This document shows positions 24,793 through 35,567 of a stretch of 64,000 nt of DNA, one piece after another. The stretch spans positions 4,029,847-4,093,846 of the forward strand of contig NC_133647.1 in assembly GCF_009905375.1 (NCBI RefSeq). The letters run 5' to 3'. The number at the start of each line of letters is the position of its first letter. The first letter of the stretch is position 1. A program made the translations under genes and the position numbers. The stretch comes from Apium graveolens. Taxonomy: Eukaryota > Streptophyta > Magnoliopsida > Apiales > Apiaceae. Below the pieces are notes generated by a model. That model had not been told where the DNA came from. It saw nothing but the letters and a program-made list of their open reading frames with translations, and did not search any database.

Positions 24793-25848
24793 TGTTAGGA
24801 ATATATGTGCATTAGTTTGATGATATGTTTAACAAAACACTTAAGTAGAAATCTAGTGTTTGTAGCCTCAACGGATAAGACCACTTTGGCTATCCGTTGA
24901 TGGTGTAGATTTACTTAGAAATAAGTCTAGTGTTGTAGCACATTTCAGTCTCTGAATTTGAGATATAATTCTTAAATGTTGAGGGAAATTATAAGTCATG
25001 TTGACTACTGAAGGATATGCAGATAGGAAGGTCAATTGTAAATATTTCATGCCTTGTAATTTTGTATAAATGAAATGGTGTCAACGGATAACTTAAAGAC
25101 CTTCAACGGATGAGAAACAAAGCTTCAACGGATGTCTCTAAAGCTTCAACGGATAACATCCTTCAACGGATGAGTGCATCAACGGATAGAGCTTCAACTG
25201 CTAACACATCAACGGATAAAGCCATCAACGGATGAAGGCTTCAACGGATGTTCTGTTAAATAGCAGTTGACAAGTGGTAGTTGTACCTACAAACAGAGGC
25301 ACATGGGTTGACAGAGACAACTGAGATGTGGTAGCCTATTTCAGGAACATCAGAAAAAGCAGCCGTTCTACTCTAGCATAAAGAGACAATAGTCAACAAT
25401 GCACTGGAGTAAAATGGAGAAGAAACAAGTGGAGAACTTATTTTATTATTGTACTTTTTATCTTTGTCTTCACTTGTAAACTTGGTGTTATATAAACCAA
25501 GTAGCAGCTAGTAATTAGATAGAATTTTTCCAGAGCTGTTTAGAAAAATCTTGAGAAAAATTATCTAGTTTGTACTAGGATGCAGCTGTGATCAACTTCT
25601 TGAATCACAGATTTTCTGAAATACCATCTCTGGTGGAACAACAAATCCACCAGAAAAGTTTTTAAGGTCTGTTGTGTTCTGTACTTTTGTGCTTGAATAT
25701 ATATCTGTCTGTATTAGCTTAAAGCAATTCACACACTTGTTTATCTTAAACACACAGCCTTTGAAACTGCTCAAAACTTGAAAAAGTTTTGAGATTTACA
25801 TTCAACCCCCCTTCTGTAAATCTCATTGTTAGTTCACTAGGAATAACA
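24793..25848 (+). repeat. 5' LTR of the copia element
   Basis: The LTR is 1,056 bp with TGTT...AACA ends. It holds eleven exact copies of TCAACGGAT or its complement: an opposed pair at 24868-24900 and a mostly direct array at about 25080-25255. A TATA box (TATATAAA, 25489-25496) follows about 235 bp after the array and marks the likely promoter. Transcription would start near 25520. Confidence 0.93.
25489..25496 (+). promoter_or_regulatory. LTR TATA box
   Basis: TATATAAA lies 353 bp before the LTR end, downstream of the TCAACGGAT array. Its position fits the U3/R border. The same box is present in the 3' LTR near 37626-37633. Confidence 0.65.
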
Positions 25849-25850
25849 AT

Positions 25851-25862
25851 TGGTATCAGAGC
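25851..25862 (+). other. Primer binding site (initiator tRNA-Met)
   Basis: TGGTATCAGAGC lies two bases after the 5' LTR. It is complementary to the 3' end of plant initiator tRNA-Met, which primes first-strand synthesis in most plant copia elements. Confidence 0.9.
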
Positions 25863-25909
25863 CGGCTCTTGACACACAAAGAGTTTAAAGTTCTTGGAAA
25901 CTAACAAAG

Positions 25910-28324
25910 ATGAGTAAGAAGGATATTGGAGTAAAAATCCCAGTTCTTGACAAAGACAGTTATCACCATTGGAAGGTGAAAATGCACCTTCATCTACTCT
26001 CCCAAGATGAAGGTTATGTAAACTGCATTGAGAATGGTCCTCACATTCCCCACAAAGTAGCCACAGTTGCTACATCCACAATTGTTGTTGGTCAATCCAT
26101 TCCAAAACCTAGAGCAGAATGGACAATGGAAGACACAGAAGAAGTCCACAAGGATAAGAAGGCTATGAACATTTTGTTTAATGGTCTTGACAAGGATATG
26201 TTTGATAATGTGATAAATTGCACAACTGCCAAAGAGGTTTGGGACACAGTTCAGCTACTGTGTGAAGGTACAGAACAAGTAAAAGAAAACAAAATGCAGC
26301 TTCTCATTCAACAGTATGAGTATTTTCATTTTGAAGAAAATGAATCTTTAAATGACACATTCAATAGATTCTAAAAGCTGTTGAATGGACTGAAGCTGTA
26401 TGGTAGAGTGTACCAGGTGAAGGATTCAAATCTTAAATTTTTAAGATCCTTGCCAAAGGAATGGAAACCCATGACTGTCTCCTTGAGAAACTCTCAAGAT
26501 TATAAGGACTTCACTCTTGAAAGATTATATGGAATCTTGAAGACTTATGAACTAGAGCTGGAATAGGATGAGGTATTGGAGAAGGGAAGAAAGAAAGGAG
26601 GTTCAGTTGCCTTGGTAGCTGAAAATGAGAAAGAATGCAGACAAGAAACTGTGAGATCAACATTAAACTCCAAAAATGGCACAAGCAAATCAGAATCAAG
26701 CAAGGGTAAGGAGCAAGTTGCTGAGAATGAAGACAACTCCAGTCAAGATGACTCTGATGGTATTGATGAGCATCTTGCATTTATGTCCAGAAGATTTGCA
26801 AAGATGAAATTTAAGAAAAACACTAGAGCCACTAAACCTCATAAGAACATGGTGGACAAATCCAAGTTCAAGTGTTTCAATTGTGGTATAAGTGGACACT
26901 TTGCAAGTGAGTGCAGAAAGCCAACTACTGAAAAGAAGAAATTTGACCAAGTAGATTACAAAAAGAAATATTTTGATCTGCTCAAGCAAAAGGAGAAGGC
27001 TTTCATTACTCAAGAAAAAGATTGGGCAGCTGATGGAGAAGAAGAGGATGAAGATGTGGAATATGTCAACTTGGCTCTCATGGCTGATTCTGAGGAAAAT
27101 GAAGTTAGTTCATCAAGCAACCAGGTAATCACTACTGATTTAACACAGCTTACTAAAGAAGAGTGCAATGATGCTTTTAATGACATGTCTACTGAATTGT
27201 ATCACTTGCGTGTGTCTCTTAAATCTCTTGCTAAAGAAAATAATAGGATTAAAGAGAACAATCTGTTCTTAAGTAATAGAAATGCTGTGTTAGAAGATAA
27301 GTTGATTGACCTAGAGAAAACTAAGCTACATTGTATATCTGTTGAAAATGAACTAGCTGAATCTGTTAAGAAAGTAGAAATACTTTCTAATCAATTAGAG
27401 AGAGAGCAAGAGGTGATTAAAGCCTGGAAGACATCTAGGGATGTTAGTGCTCAAATTGTCAAGGTCCAAGGAATTGAATCATTTTGTGAGACTGCCTGGG
27501 ATAAAAACAAAAAGAAAATGGAATTAATTGATGGGCTGTCAACGGATGTGGAATCAACGGATGATGAAAATTATCCGTTGAAGGAAGAAAAGGAGCATCC
27601 GTTGAAGGTTCCTCAATTAAAACAGGCAGATGTTTCTAAAAGTGAAAATCTAAAGAAACTCAACAAAAAGTTTGGTTCAACTTCCAAGAACTTTGTCAAA
27701 GAAGAAGCAAGCACATCCAAAGATTTCAGTAAGGTGAATATAGGACACATGACCTTAGAACAGTTAAAGAATAGGCTCAAAGTGGTTGAGGATAAAAAGG
27801 AAACTAAAAGGAAATCTAATAGAAATGGGAAGGTAGGGGTTAACAAACATAACAATTACACACCTGATAAGTATGCTCCTAGAAAAAGCTGTGTGCATTG
27901 TAATAGTGTTAATCATCTATCTGCTAATTGCAAATCCATTAAGAAAACTCCCATACCTGTACCCTCTTCCATGCCTAATATGTCTGCATCACCTCTGCAT
28001 GCTATGCCTGTTATGTCTCAACAGAATCCTTATGCACATTTTGCAAACATGCCATATTTTAACAATCCTTATCTTGCTGCATTTAGTATGCCTCAAATGC
28101 CATACAATATGCCTATGTGGAATAACATGTTTGCACAATCCATGCCTTATCAAATTCCAAATGTGCTAAATGATTCTGTGACTAACCCTACACCTCAACC
28201 AACTACATCTAAGATCAAGGTTGACTCAAAGTTACCTAAGTCTAAAGATGCAGGAGGAATGAAGTCTAGGAGAAAGGCTAACATGAATGGACCCAAGGAA
28301 ACTTGGGTACCAAAATCAACTTGA
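25910..28324 (+). pseudogene. gag: Sirevirus-type gag, two in-frame stops
   Basis: The capsid gene starts at ATG 25910, about 50 bp after the primer site. It is read in one frame to TGA 28322-28324, interrupted by TAA at 26372-26374 and TAG at 26564-26566. Both stops fall where a glutamine codon would differ by one C-to-T step. The first 150 codons resemble the copia gag domain (DSYHHWKVKMHLHL). About codon 320 is a CCHC knuckle (CFNCGISGHFASEC), then an acidic region, a long heptad-like coiled coil (about 27150-27450), a second knuckle-like CVHCNSVNHLSANC, and a Met/Pro-rich tail. Such a long gag is typical of Sireviruses. Two opposed TCAACGGAT pairs sit between coiled coil and tail at 27538-27608. 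The product would package element RNA. With both stops only short fragments can be made unless they are read through. Confidence 0.85.
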
Positions 28325-28328
28325 TTGA

Positions 28329-31300
28329 TTTTATGGTGTGCAGGGAAACAGAAGAAATCTATGGTACTTGGACAGTGGCTGTTCAAGACACATGACAGGA
28401 GATTTCTCCCTGCTCACAGAGTTTAAGGAGAGAGCTGGCCCTAACATAACCTTTGGAGATGACAGCAAAGGGTTTACTATGGGATATGGCTTGATTTCAA
28501 CAAGGAATGTCATCATTGATGAAGTTGCATTAGTTGATGGTCTCAAGCACAACTTACTGAGCATCAGTCAACTATGTGATAGAGGGAATACAATTTCCTT
28601 CAATTCTGAAGCCTGTGTTGTCACCAGTAAGAAAGACAACAAAGTGGTTCTAACTGGAGTTAGAAAAGGAAATGTGTACTTAGCTGACTTCAACTCTACT
28701 GATGCAGAATCTATTACTTGTCTCTTCAGCAAAGCAAGTCCAGTTGAAAGTTGGCTATGGCACAAGAAGCTATCTCATTTGAATTTCAAGATAATGAATG
28801 ATCTAGTCAAAAAGGACTTAGTTAGAGGAATTCGTCTTGTTGAATTCTCAAGGGATGGTTTGTGTGATGCTTGTCAGAAAGGCAAACAAAGGAAAGCATC
28901 ATTCAAAAAGAAGCTTGAAACAATAATTGATGAACCATTACAGCTGCTACATATGGATTTGTTTGGACCAGTCAATGTATTGTCAATTGCAAGAAAAAGA
29001 TATTGCTTAGTGATTGTAGATAATTTCTCAAAGTTTTCATGGGTCCATTTTCTTGGATCAAAGGATGAAGCAAGTGAAATCATTATCAATCACATCAGGC
29101 AAGTCAATAATCATCCTGACTTGAAGGTTAGGAATATCAGGAGTGATAATGGAACTGAGTTCAAGAATTTGACAATGAGGCTGTTCTGTGAAGAAAATGG
29201 AATCATGCATGAGTTCTCAGCTCCAAGAACACCTCAGCAAAATGGGGTAGTTGAAAGAAAGAATAGATCTTTAATTGAGGCTGCTAGAACAATGCTTGAA
29301 GAATCAAAGTTACCAACATATTTCTGGGCTGAAGCTGTTAATTGTGCCTGCTACACTCAGAATATTTCTTTGATCAATCAAGCTAAAGGCATGACTCCTT
29401 ATCAGTTGTTCAAGAGAAGAAAACCAACTCTAAACTTTCTTCATGTCTTTGGATGTAAATGCTTTATACTGAGAAATCAATCTGACCATAAAGGGAAGTT
29501 TGATGCAAAGGCTGATGAAGGGATATTTGTTGGTTACTCAGCTGGAAAATCTTATAGGGTCTACAATCTAAGAACCAACATTGTTATGGAATCTGTGCAT
29601 GTTGTGTTTGATGATAAAAAGATTGATGGACTAACAGATGAGGGACACCATGAGAGACTCAAATTTGACAACATTGAGATATATTGTGATGATAGTGAAG
29701 AGGATACTGATGGAGATGACACTTCAAAAGGGGTTCAAAACATGCCCTTGGATAATGCACAAAATTCTGCATCCGTTGATAGAGGCAATGCAGTATCCGT
29801 TGAAAGATATAATGCATCATCCGTTGAAGTACAAAATGAAGCATCCGTTGATCATAGTTCATCAATGGATAATCGATTTACATCATCAGTTGATAGAACT
29901 CCAAGTTTCCTGCAAAGGACCAACAACTCAGGGGGAGTTTCAACTAATCAACACTCTGTCTCACATCATGACAATACTGAGGCCACCTCATCTAGAGTAT
30001 ATCTTCCACCTCAAAGGAAATGGACCAAGAATCATCCCTTTGAACTGATCATTGGTGATGCATCATCTAAAGTGTAAACAAGAAAAGCTACTCAAGATGA
30101 ATGTCTGTATAGTAGTTTTCTATCTCAGGAGGAACCTAAGAAAGTGGAAGAAGCTTTATTGGATCCATATTGGATATTAGCTACGCAGGAAGAGCTGAAC
30201 CAATTTGAGAGAAACAAAGTTTGGAAGCTGGTACCCAAACCAAAGAACAAGAGTCCTATTGACACAAAATGGGTATTCAGAAACAAGATGGATGAAAATG
30301 GCATTGTCATAAGGAATAAAGCCAGATTGGTTGCTAAAGGCTATTCTCAACAAGAGGGAATAGATTTTGATGAGACATATGCTCCTGTTGCAAGACTTGA
30401 AGCCATCAAAATTTTTCTAGCCTATGCAGCCCATGCCAATTTCAAAGTCTATCAAATGGATGTCAAGAGTGCATTTCTAAATGGAAAATTGGAGGAAGAA
30501 GTTTATGTAAGTCAACCTCCAGGGTTTGAAGATCCAAATTTTCCAGACTATGTGTATTATCTGTTGAAAGCACTCTATGGACTGAAGCAAGCACCTAGAG
30601 CCTGGTATGAAACCTTATCAAAATTCCTTTTGGAGAATCACTTCACTAGAGGTACTGTTGATAAAACTCTCTTCTTTAGGAATGTTAATGGCTCTAGTAT
30701 ACTTGTTCAAATTTATGTAGATGACATAATATTTGGATCTACAGATGATAAGCTTTGTAAAAAGTTTGCTAAGCTAATGCAAAGTAATTATGAAATGAGC
30801 ATGATGGGAGAACTAACCTATTTTCTTGGTTTACAAGTTAAGCAAGTTAGTGATGGAATTTTCATTAGTCAAACTAAATATATTTATGATCTTTTAAAGA
30901 AGTTTGACTTAATAGAATGTTCATCTGTAAAAACTCTCATGGCCACTGCCACCAAACTTGAATTAAATAAGACTGAAAGGTCTGTGGACATTACAAGTTA
31001 TAGAGGCATGGTTGGTTCACTTTTATATTTAACTGCCAGTAGACCAGATATAATGTTTTCTACATGTCTCTGTGCTAGATTTCAAGCTGACCCTAAAGAA
31101 TCTCACTTAGTAGCTATTAAAAGAATTTTCAGATATCTCAAGGGGACTCCAAATCTAGGAATTTGGTACCCTAGAGAGTCTGGTTTTGATCTAATTGGCT
31201 ACTCAGATGCAGACTATGCAGGTTGCAAAATAGACAGGAAAAGTACAACAGGCTCCTGCCAATTCCTGGGAAACAATCTTGTATCATGGTTTAGCAAAAA

Positions 31301-31658
31301 GCAAAATTCAGTCTCTACTTCTACAGCTGAGGCTGAATACATTGCTGCTGGAAGTTGCTGCTCTCAAGTGTTATGGATGAGAAATCAACTCCTTGATTAT
31401 GGACTACATGTTGATAGAATTCCTATTTTTTGTGACAACACAAGTGCCATAGCTATAACAGAGAATCCTGTGCAGCACTCAAGGACCAAGCACATTGATA
31501 TCAAGTACCACTTCATTAGGAAACATGTGATGAAAGGTACAGTGGAACTTCATTTTGTTCCAAGTGAACAACAAATTGCAGACATATTTACCAAGCCACT
31601 TGATGAATCAACATTCACAAGATTGGTAAGTGAGCTAGGTATGCTTAATTACTCTTAA
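28329..31658 (+). pseudogene. pol: copia pol: protease, integrase, reverse transcriptase, RNase H; one in-frame stop
   Basis: This frame is +1 relative to gag and opens right after it. In order it shows the aspartic protease site (WYLDSGCSRHMTG), the gag-pre-integrase HH-CC region (HKKLSHLN ... CDACQKGK), and the integrase core with DLFGPV, RSDNGTEF and PQQNGVVERKNR. A variable acidic linker carries four ATCCGTTGA motifs. Reverse transcriptase follows, with its YVDD site near 30715-30726, then RNase H with YSDADYAG and the TAEAEYIAA block. A TAA at 30075-30077, in the linker between integrase and reverse transcriptase, splits the frame. The rest is open to 31658. How pol would be reached from gag is unclear: +1 frameshift, or splicing at the acceptor-like tract around 28326-28343. 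Confidence 0.9.
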
Positions 31659-31742
31659 AATTAATGTCCTCATTGCAATTTGGATTGAAGCCTAAAATGT
31701 ATTAGCTGCAAGAACAAATTTGATTTTTAACATAGATTATTC

Positions 31743-31965
31743 CATCAACGGATATTCCCTATCCGTTGAAAGTCAAAATTGTTCTGTCAACGGATGTTCA
31801 TTATCCGTTGAAAGTCATATACATTTCTGGAATTTTTATCCGTCAACGGATAAAACTGAAGTGCTCTTCAACGGATGACAGTTTACCTTATCCGTTGAAA
31901 TATCACATCAGTCGATTCAAGTGTTTCACAGCCGTTGATTCTATTGTCTTAACCGTTGATACTCA
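31743..31965 (+). promoter_or_regulatory. Cluster of TCAACGGAT/ATCCGTTGA motifs between pol and the env-position gene
   Basis: Seven exact copies and two partial CCGTTGAT copies lie within about 215 bp. They are set as opposed pairs: 31745-31769 (10-bp arms, 5-base loop), 31787-31811 (9-bp arms, 7-base loop) and 31867-31899 (10-bp arms). Between these, TTTTATCCG-TCAA-CGGATAAAA at 31834-31855 forms a further 9-bp stem. The cluster ends about 140 bp before a TATA-like box. The motif contains the plant MYB core CCGTTG, so it could bind MYB factors or fold in RNA. Neither is shown by the sequence alone. Confidence 0.6.
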
Positions 31966-32097
31966 TACATACAACTGTATGTATTTGTTTTAAAGGTAGT
32001 TTTTAGAATACTTACAGTTTATTCTTAAACGGCTGAAATTCACTTACACATATTTATTGTTTAATCTCTTATTTATGTTTTTTTTTATTTGAGAAAG

Positions 32098-32105
32098 TAT
32101 ATAAG
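32098..32105 (+). promoter_or_regulatory. Possible internal TATA box for the env-position gene
   Basis: TATATAAG is followed by a pyrimidine-rich leader with two TTCTCTCTGCA-like stretches, then ATG at 32215 in a good context (ACAACAATGGC). Layout and spacing resemble a plant promoter. An alternative is that the leader is an acceptor for a spliced subgenomic RNA. Confidence 0.4.
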
Positions 32106-32214
32106 CCCTTCTGATTTTTCATTTTTACTTTACGCTTTCTTGAAATTTCAAAGCTTTTACCATTTTCTCTCTGCAAAACCTTCAAGTTATTCTCTGCAAT
32201 TTCTACTCACAACA

Positions 32215-35200
32215 ATGGCACCAGTAGTGAAGATTATGTCTCAATCTGGGTTCATCTATGAGAAGAACAATTTCATAGCTTTGGTAGAAAAGAATGAAGC
32301 CCACTCAGATTATCACAAAATGATGGACTTCATCAAAAACTGTAAACTTAGCTATGCAATGCTGGAAGCCCCAATGATTTACTGTGAAGTAGTTGAGGAG
32401 ATTTGGACAACTGCTGAGTTCAACTCCATAGATATGACTATCTCCTTCACTCTCAAAGGTAAAAATCACTGTGTTAACTGTGATGACTTACTAGCATGTT
32501 TTAAATTACCTGAGAACAATGCCATGACACCACACACTGATAATGATGTATCCAGCATGTTAGATTCCATAGGTTATTCTCTTAACTCTGCTAGTTTAGG
32601 GAGTATTAGAAGAAAAGGCCTTAGGGAAGAATGGAGTTTTCTTGGGGATGCCTTTATCAAGGTTTTCTCTGGGAAAATTAGCAATTTTGATGCCATAACT
32701 TCATCTCTTGTTAATATGCTCTATATGCTTGTTTCTGACAGGTATTTTAATTTTAGCAACTATATTATGCTAGAATTGGGTACTAGATTAGGTAACAAAG
32801 CTAATAGACCTAATAACATCTATTATGTTAGATTCTTTATGTTATTGGCTAACCATGTTGCTGAAGGTTTGGTCATTACGAATGAGAATAATAAACTCAA
32901 GTGTTGGGCACAAGAGAAAAGAGTTCTTGCAGATTTATTGAGAATGGATCTCAACAACAGTGTGCCATTGGTATATTTACCAATCATGAATGCACCACAG
33001 GTAGGTGAGGTAATTGCTTCTACAACTCCTACTTCTTCCAACCCCTCTATTTCTTTATCTTCTAGTGTGGCCATGGAATCTGTGACAATGCCCCAACAGA
33101 TTCCTACCAAGGTCACCAAAACTAAACTTTCAAAATCAAAGACAAAGAAAACCACCTCTGTTGTTTCTCAAAAGACAACAGTTGTAACACCTACCATTAA
33201 CCTTGAGGGGAGTGAACAGGGTGTGAGTGGTGAGGGGAGGGGTGAACATCAAAGAAACCCCCAGGATAAGGAAGGAGAGAAAAGTGCTTCCCAAGCTAGC
33301 CAAGCCACAGTTTCTCAAAAAGCTGTGGTGGTTGAAAAGGTTACTAGCATATCCCTAGCTGCATCCTCCCAAAAGGATGTAACTATTGAAAATAGTTCCA
33401 AACCAGGAACACACAAACGAGGGAGGGACACTAAAGCCAAACACTCACCAACAAAATCCTTTATTAGAAGAAAGAGAGCTAGAACCCAATCTTCTACACA
33501 GGGTGCACACACTGCACAGATACATCCATCTGTATCTATGCCTTCTCAAACTCAGTTTGATGTGGCTCCAACAAATGTGGAGTCACAGCCCCATTCTCTC
33601 ACAATTAACACACATCAATCACCATACACTTCTTCACCATCTCTAGATGTGGATATGTTATTCCTATCAATTCCTGATTCTCCCTCTTTACAACTCAGGG
33701 AGGAGCCCCACTCAAATACAGGTGATCATCATCTTTTAGATGATTTGTTGGATCACCCGCAAATTCTTTCAGATGTAATTGAAGGATCTGTGTCACCAAA
33801 ACTCATATCAATCTACACAGATTCAACAGTTATATCACTTTCAATTTCTACTTCTTTTCCTTCTTCAACGGATATCACTCATCCGTTGACAAGTGGTTGT
33901 TCTTCAACGGATAAGCTTAACAACAGTTATCCGTTGATACCATCAGTTTCACCTTCAACGGCTATTCCTCATCCGTTGATAGTCTCTACACACACAACTG
34001 AAACAATTCCAAGTGTAGAAGACTTGATTACTGTACAATCACTTCTAGGACTGAGGGAAGGGAGTGACAATTTAAGTGAGAGGCTGGGTTGCTCCCAGGC
34101 AAAAGGAGAGATTGAGAGCTTAAATATGCATGCTATTTCTTTCAGCATGGCAAAAGTAAGTGAGAGGAGTACCACCTTAGTAGGTGAAGGTGAGGGAGTG
34201 AGTTGTGTGAGCCAGGGGGAGCCCCTGATGCAAGAACATAGAGAAAATGAGAGAAAGACAGGTACAGCAGATATAAGGATGGATCCAGCCATTGCTAGTG
34301 AGTCAATGGTTGTGAATGATGCTGAAAAGGAAAGACAATTTCAGCAACATTACAAAGCTGTAATTGATAACATTTCCTTGGATGCTGACACTTTTACTCA
34401 TCCTGTTTCAGCCTATCAAGTATTGGCTGCACAGGGCAATGTGGAGGCAGAAAAGACACTACATCTAGTACATACAACAGCATCTCTTCAAAGGGACAAA
34501 ACTGCTATTAACAAGATGCCTTCAACAGCTGGTGAGTCATTTGAAGAATTTGGAGTAAATTCTGATGATGATGACTTTGTTTCTTATGATGGAAGCATGA
34601 ACTTAGGGGGAGATGAAGGCCCTAGTTCTATTCCAAATCTACCTGAATGGGCCTTCACAAAGGAGTCTACAACAGGGCAATTCAATGTCTCCTTAGTCAA
34701 ACAAATCAGTACTATCAAACAGGCCATTCAGAAAACTTCTCATGCTGGTACAAAGGCTATCCTTACAGCTCACTTGGACTCACTGCATCTCATGAAGTTG
34801 CAGCAAGTAAGACAGAATCTGAGTGTGGATGAACTCAGAAAGGATATTGCTGACTTGAAATCCTACAATTCTGAAAAATTGGATTCAGTCATGCCCTTTG
34901 GTACAATGCAGGACATTTTGTTGAGATTGAAAAAGGAATCACATACTGAAAAGAGGCTGGCCAAATTGGAAGACAGAGTTCAAGTTATTGAAGATTCTGT
35001 GGCCACCATTCTTCACAACCAACAATCTCAAACAAATCTACTTATGCAGCTGGCAAAAGCACAGGGCTTGACCCCTCTCCTTGATGATAACAAAAAGGGG
35101 GAGAGTAAAAGGGAAGGGGAAGGAGAGCCAGCTACAAAAATCCAAATATCTAAAGTGCTAGTTCCTGCCATCACTACTTCTCCAATCATTCAAATCAAAG

Positions 35201-35553
35201 GAAAGCCTGATGGAATTGATTTAATCCAGCTAGCAGCAGCTGAAATTCAAGTGAAAGAGCAAAGGAGGAGAATTGATGAAAGGATGCAACAGCTGTTTGG
35301 CTCAACACAAGATAAATCAATATCTGTGAAATATAGCACAAAGGTTGAACCAATCAATATGGAGCACAAGCCAGAAAGGAGAAATAAGGTTGGAGAGACT
35401 TCTTTCAAGAATCTAAAACCTATGGTTCTCAAGCCCAACACCAGATCCAGCAAGGACTCTACAAAGAACCATCTAGACTTTGCTCAGATGAAAGAAGTGG
35501 ACTTTCCTCTTTCAAAGCCTGATGAAGACAAAGTTTTGAGACTAGCATCATAA
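32215..35553 (+). CDS. Sirevirus env-position ORF, first part (1,112 codons)
   Basis: A single open frame runs from ATG 32215 (the frame is open further upstream, but this is the first ATG in good context after a leader) to TAA 35551-35553. It sits between RNase H and the 3' LTR, where Sireviruses carry an env-like gene of unproven role. The N-terminal 220 residues are globular, without Cys pairs. A long low-complexity Ser/Thr/Pro/Lys region follows (about 33000-34000), then acidic and helical stretches with heptad-like coiled coil near 34680-35060. I see no signal peptide, membrane helix or cleavage site, so it does not look like a fusion glycoprotein. Five exact TCAACGGAT/ATCCGTTGA motifs and a partial one sit in the low-complexity part at 33865-33979. 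The next ORF probably belongs to the same ancestral frame. Confidence 0.7.
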   Translation: MAPVVKIMSQSGFIYEKNNFIALVEKNEAHSDYHKMMDFIKNCKLSYAMLEAPMIYCEVVEEIWTTAEFNSIDMTISFTLKGKNHCVNCDDLLACFKLPENNAMTPHTDNDVSSMLDSIGYSLNSASLGSIRRKGLREEWSFLGDAFIKVFSGKISNFDAITSSLVNMLYMLVSDRYFNFSNYIMLELGTRLGNKANRPNNIYYVRFFMLLANHVAEGLVITNENNKLKCWAQEKRVLADLLRMDLNNSVPLVYLPIMNAPQVGEVIASTTPTSSNPSISLSSSVAMESVTMPQQIPTKVTKTKLSKSKTKKTTSVVSQKTTVVTPTINLEGSEQGVSGEGRGEHQRNPQDKEGEKSASQASQATVSQKAVVVEKVTSISLAASSQKDVTIENSSKPGTHKRGRDTKAKHSPTKSFIRRKRARTQSSTQGAHTAQIHPSVSMPSQTQFDVAPTNVESQPHSLTINTHQSPYTSSPSLDVDMLFLSIPDSPSLQLREEPHSNTGDHHLLDDLLDHPQILSDVIEGSVSPKLISIYTDSTVISLSISTSFPSSTDITHPLTSGCSSTDKLNNSYPLIPSVSPSTAIPHPLIVSTHTTETIPSVEDLITVQSLLGLREGSDNLSERLGCSQAKGEIESLNMHAISFSMAKVSERSTTLVGEGEGVSCVSQGEPLMQEHRENERKTGTADIRMDPAIASESMVVNDAEKERQFQQHYKAVIDNISLDADTFTHPVSAYQVLAAQGNVEAEKTLHLVHTTASLQRDKTAINKMPSTAGESFEEFGVNSDDDDFVSYDGSMNLGGDEGPSSIPNLPEWAFTKESTTGQFNVSLVKQISTIKQAIQKTSHAGTKAILTAHLDSLHLMKLQQVRQNLSVDELRKDIADLKSYNSEKLDSVMPFGTMQDILLRLKKESHTEKRLAKLEDRVQVIEDSVATILHNQQSQTNLLMQLAKAQGLTPLLDDNKKGESKREGEGEPATKIQISKVLVPAITTSPIIQIKGKPDGIDLIQLAAAEIQVKEQRRRIDERMQQLFGSTQDKSISVKYSTKVEPINMEHKPERRNKVGETSFKNLKPMVLKPNTRSSKDSTKNHLDFAQMKEVDFPLSKPDEDKVLRLAS

Positions 35554-35567
35554 AACACAAGGAGACC

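Noticed and set aside
25080..25255. Regular TCAACGGAT array considered as CRISPR-like or satellite
   Set aside because: Spacing is irregular, units are 9-10 bp, and the same motif lies outside the array in both orientations.
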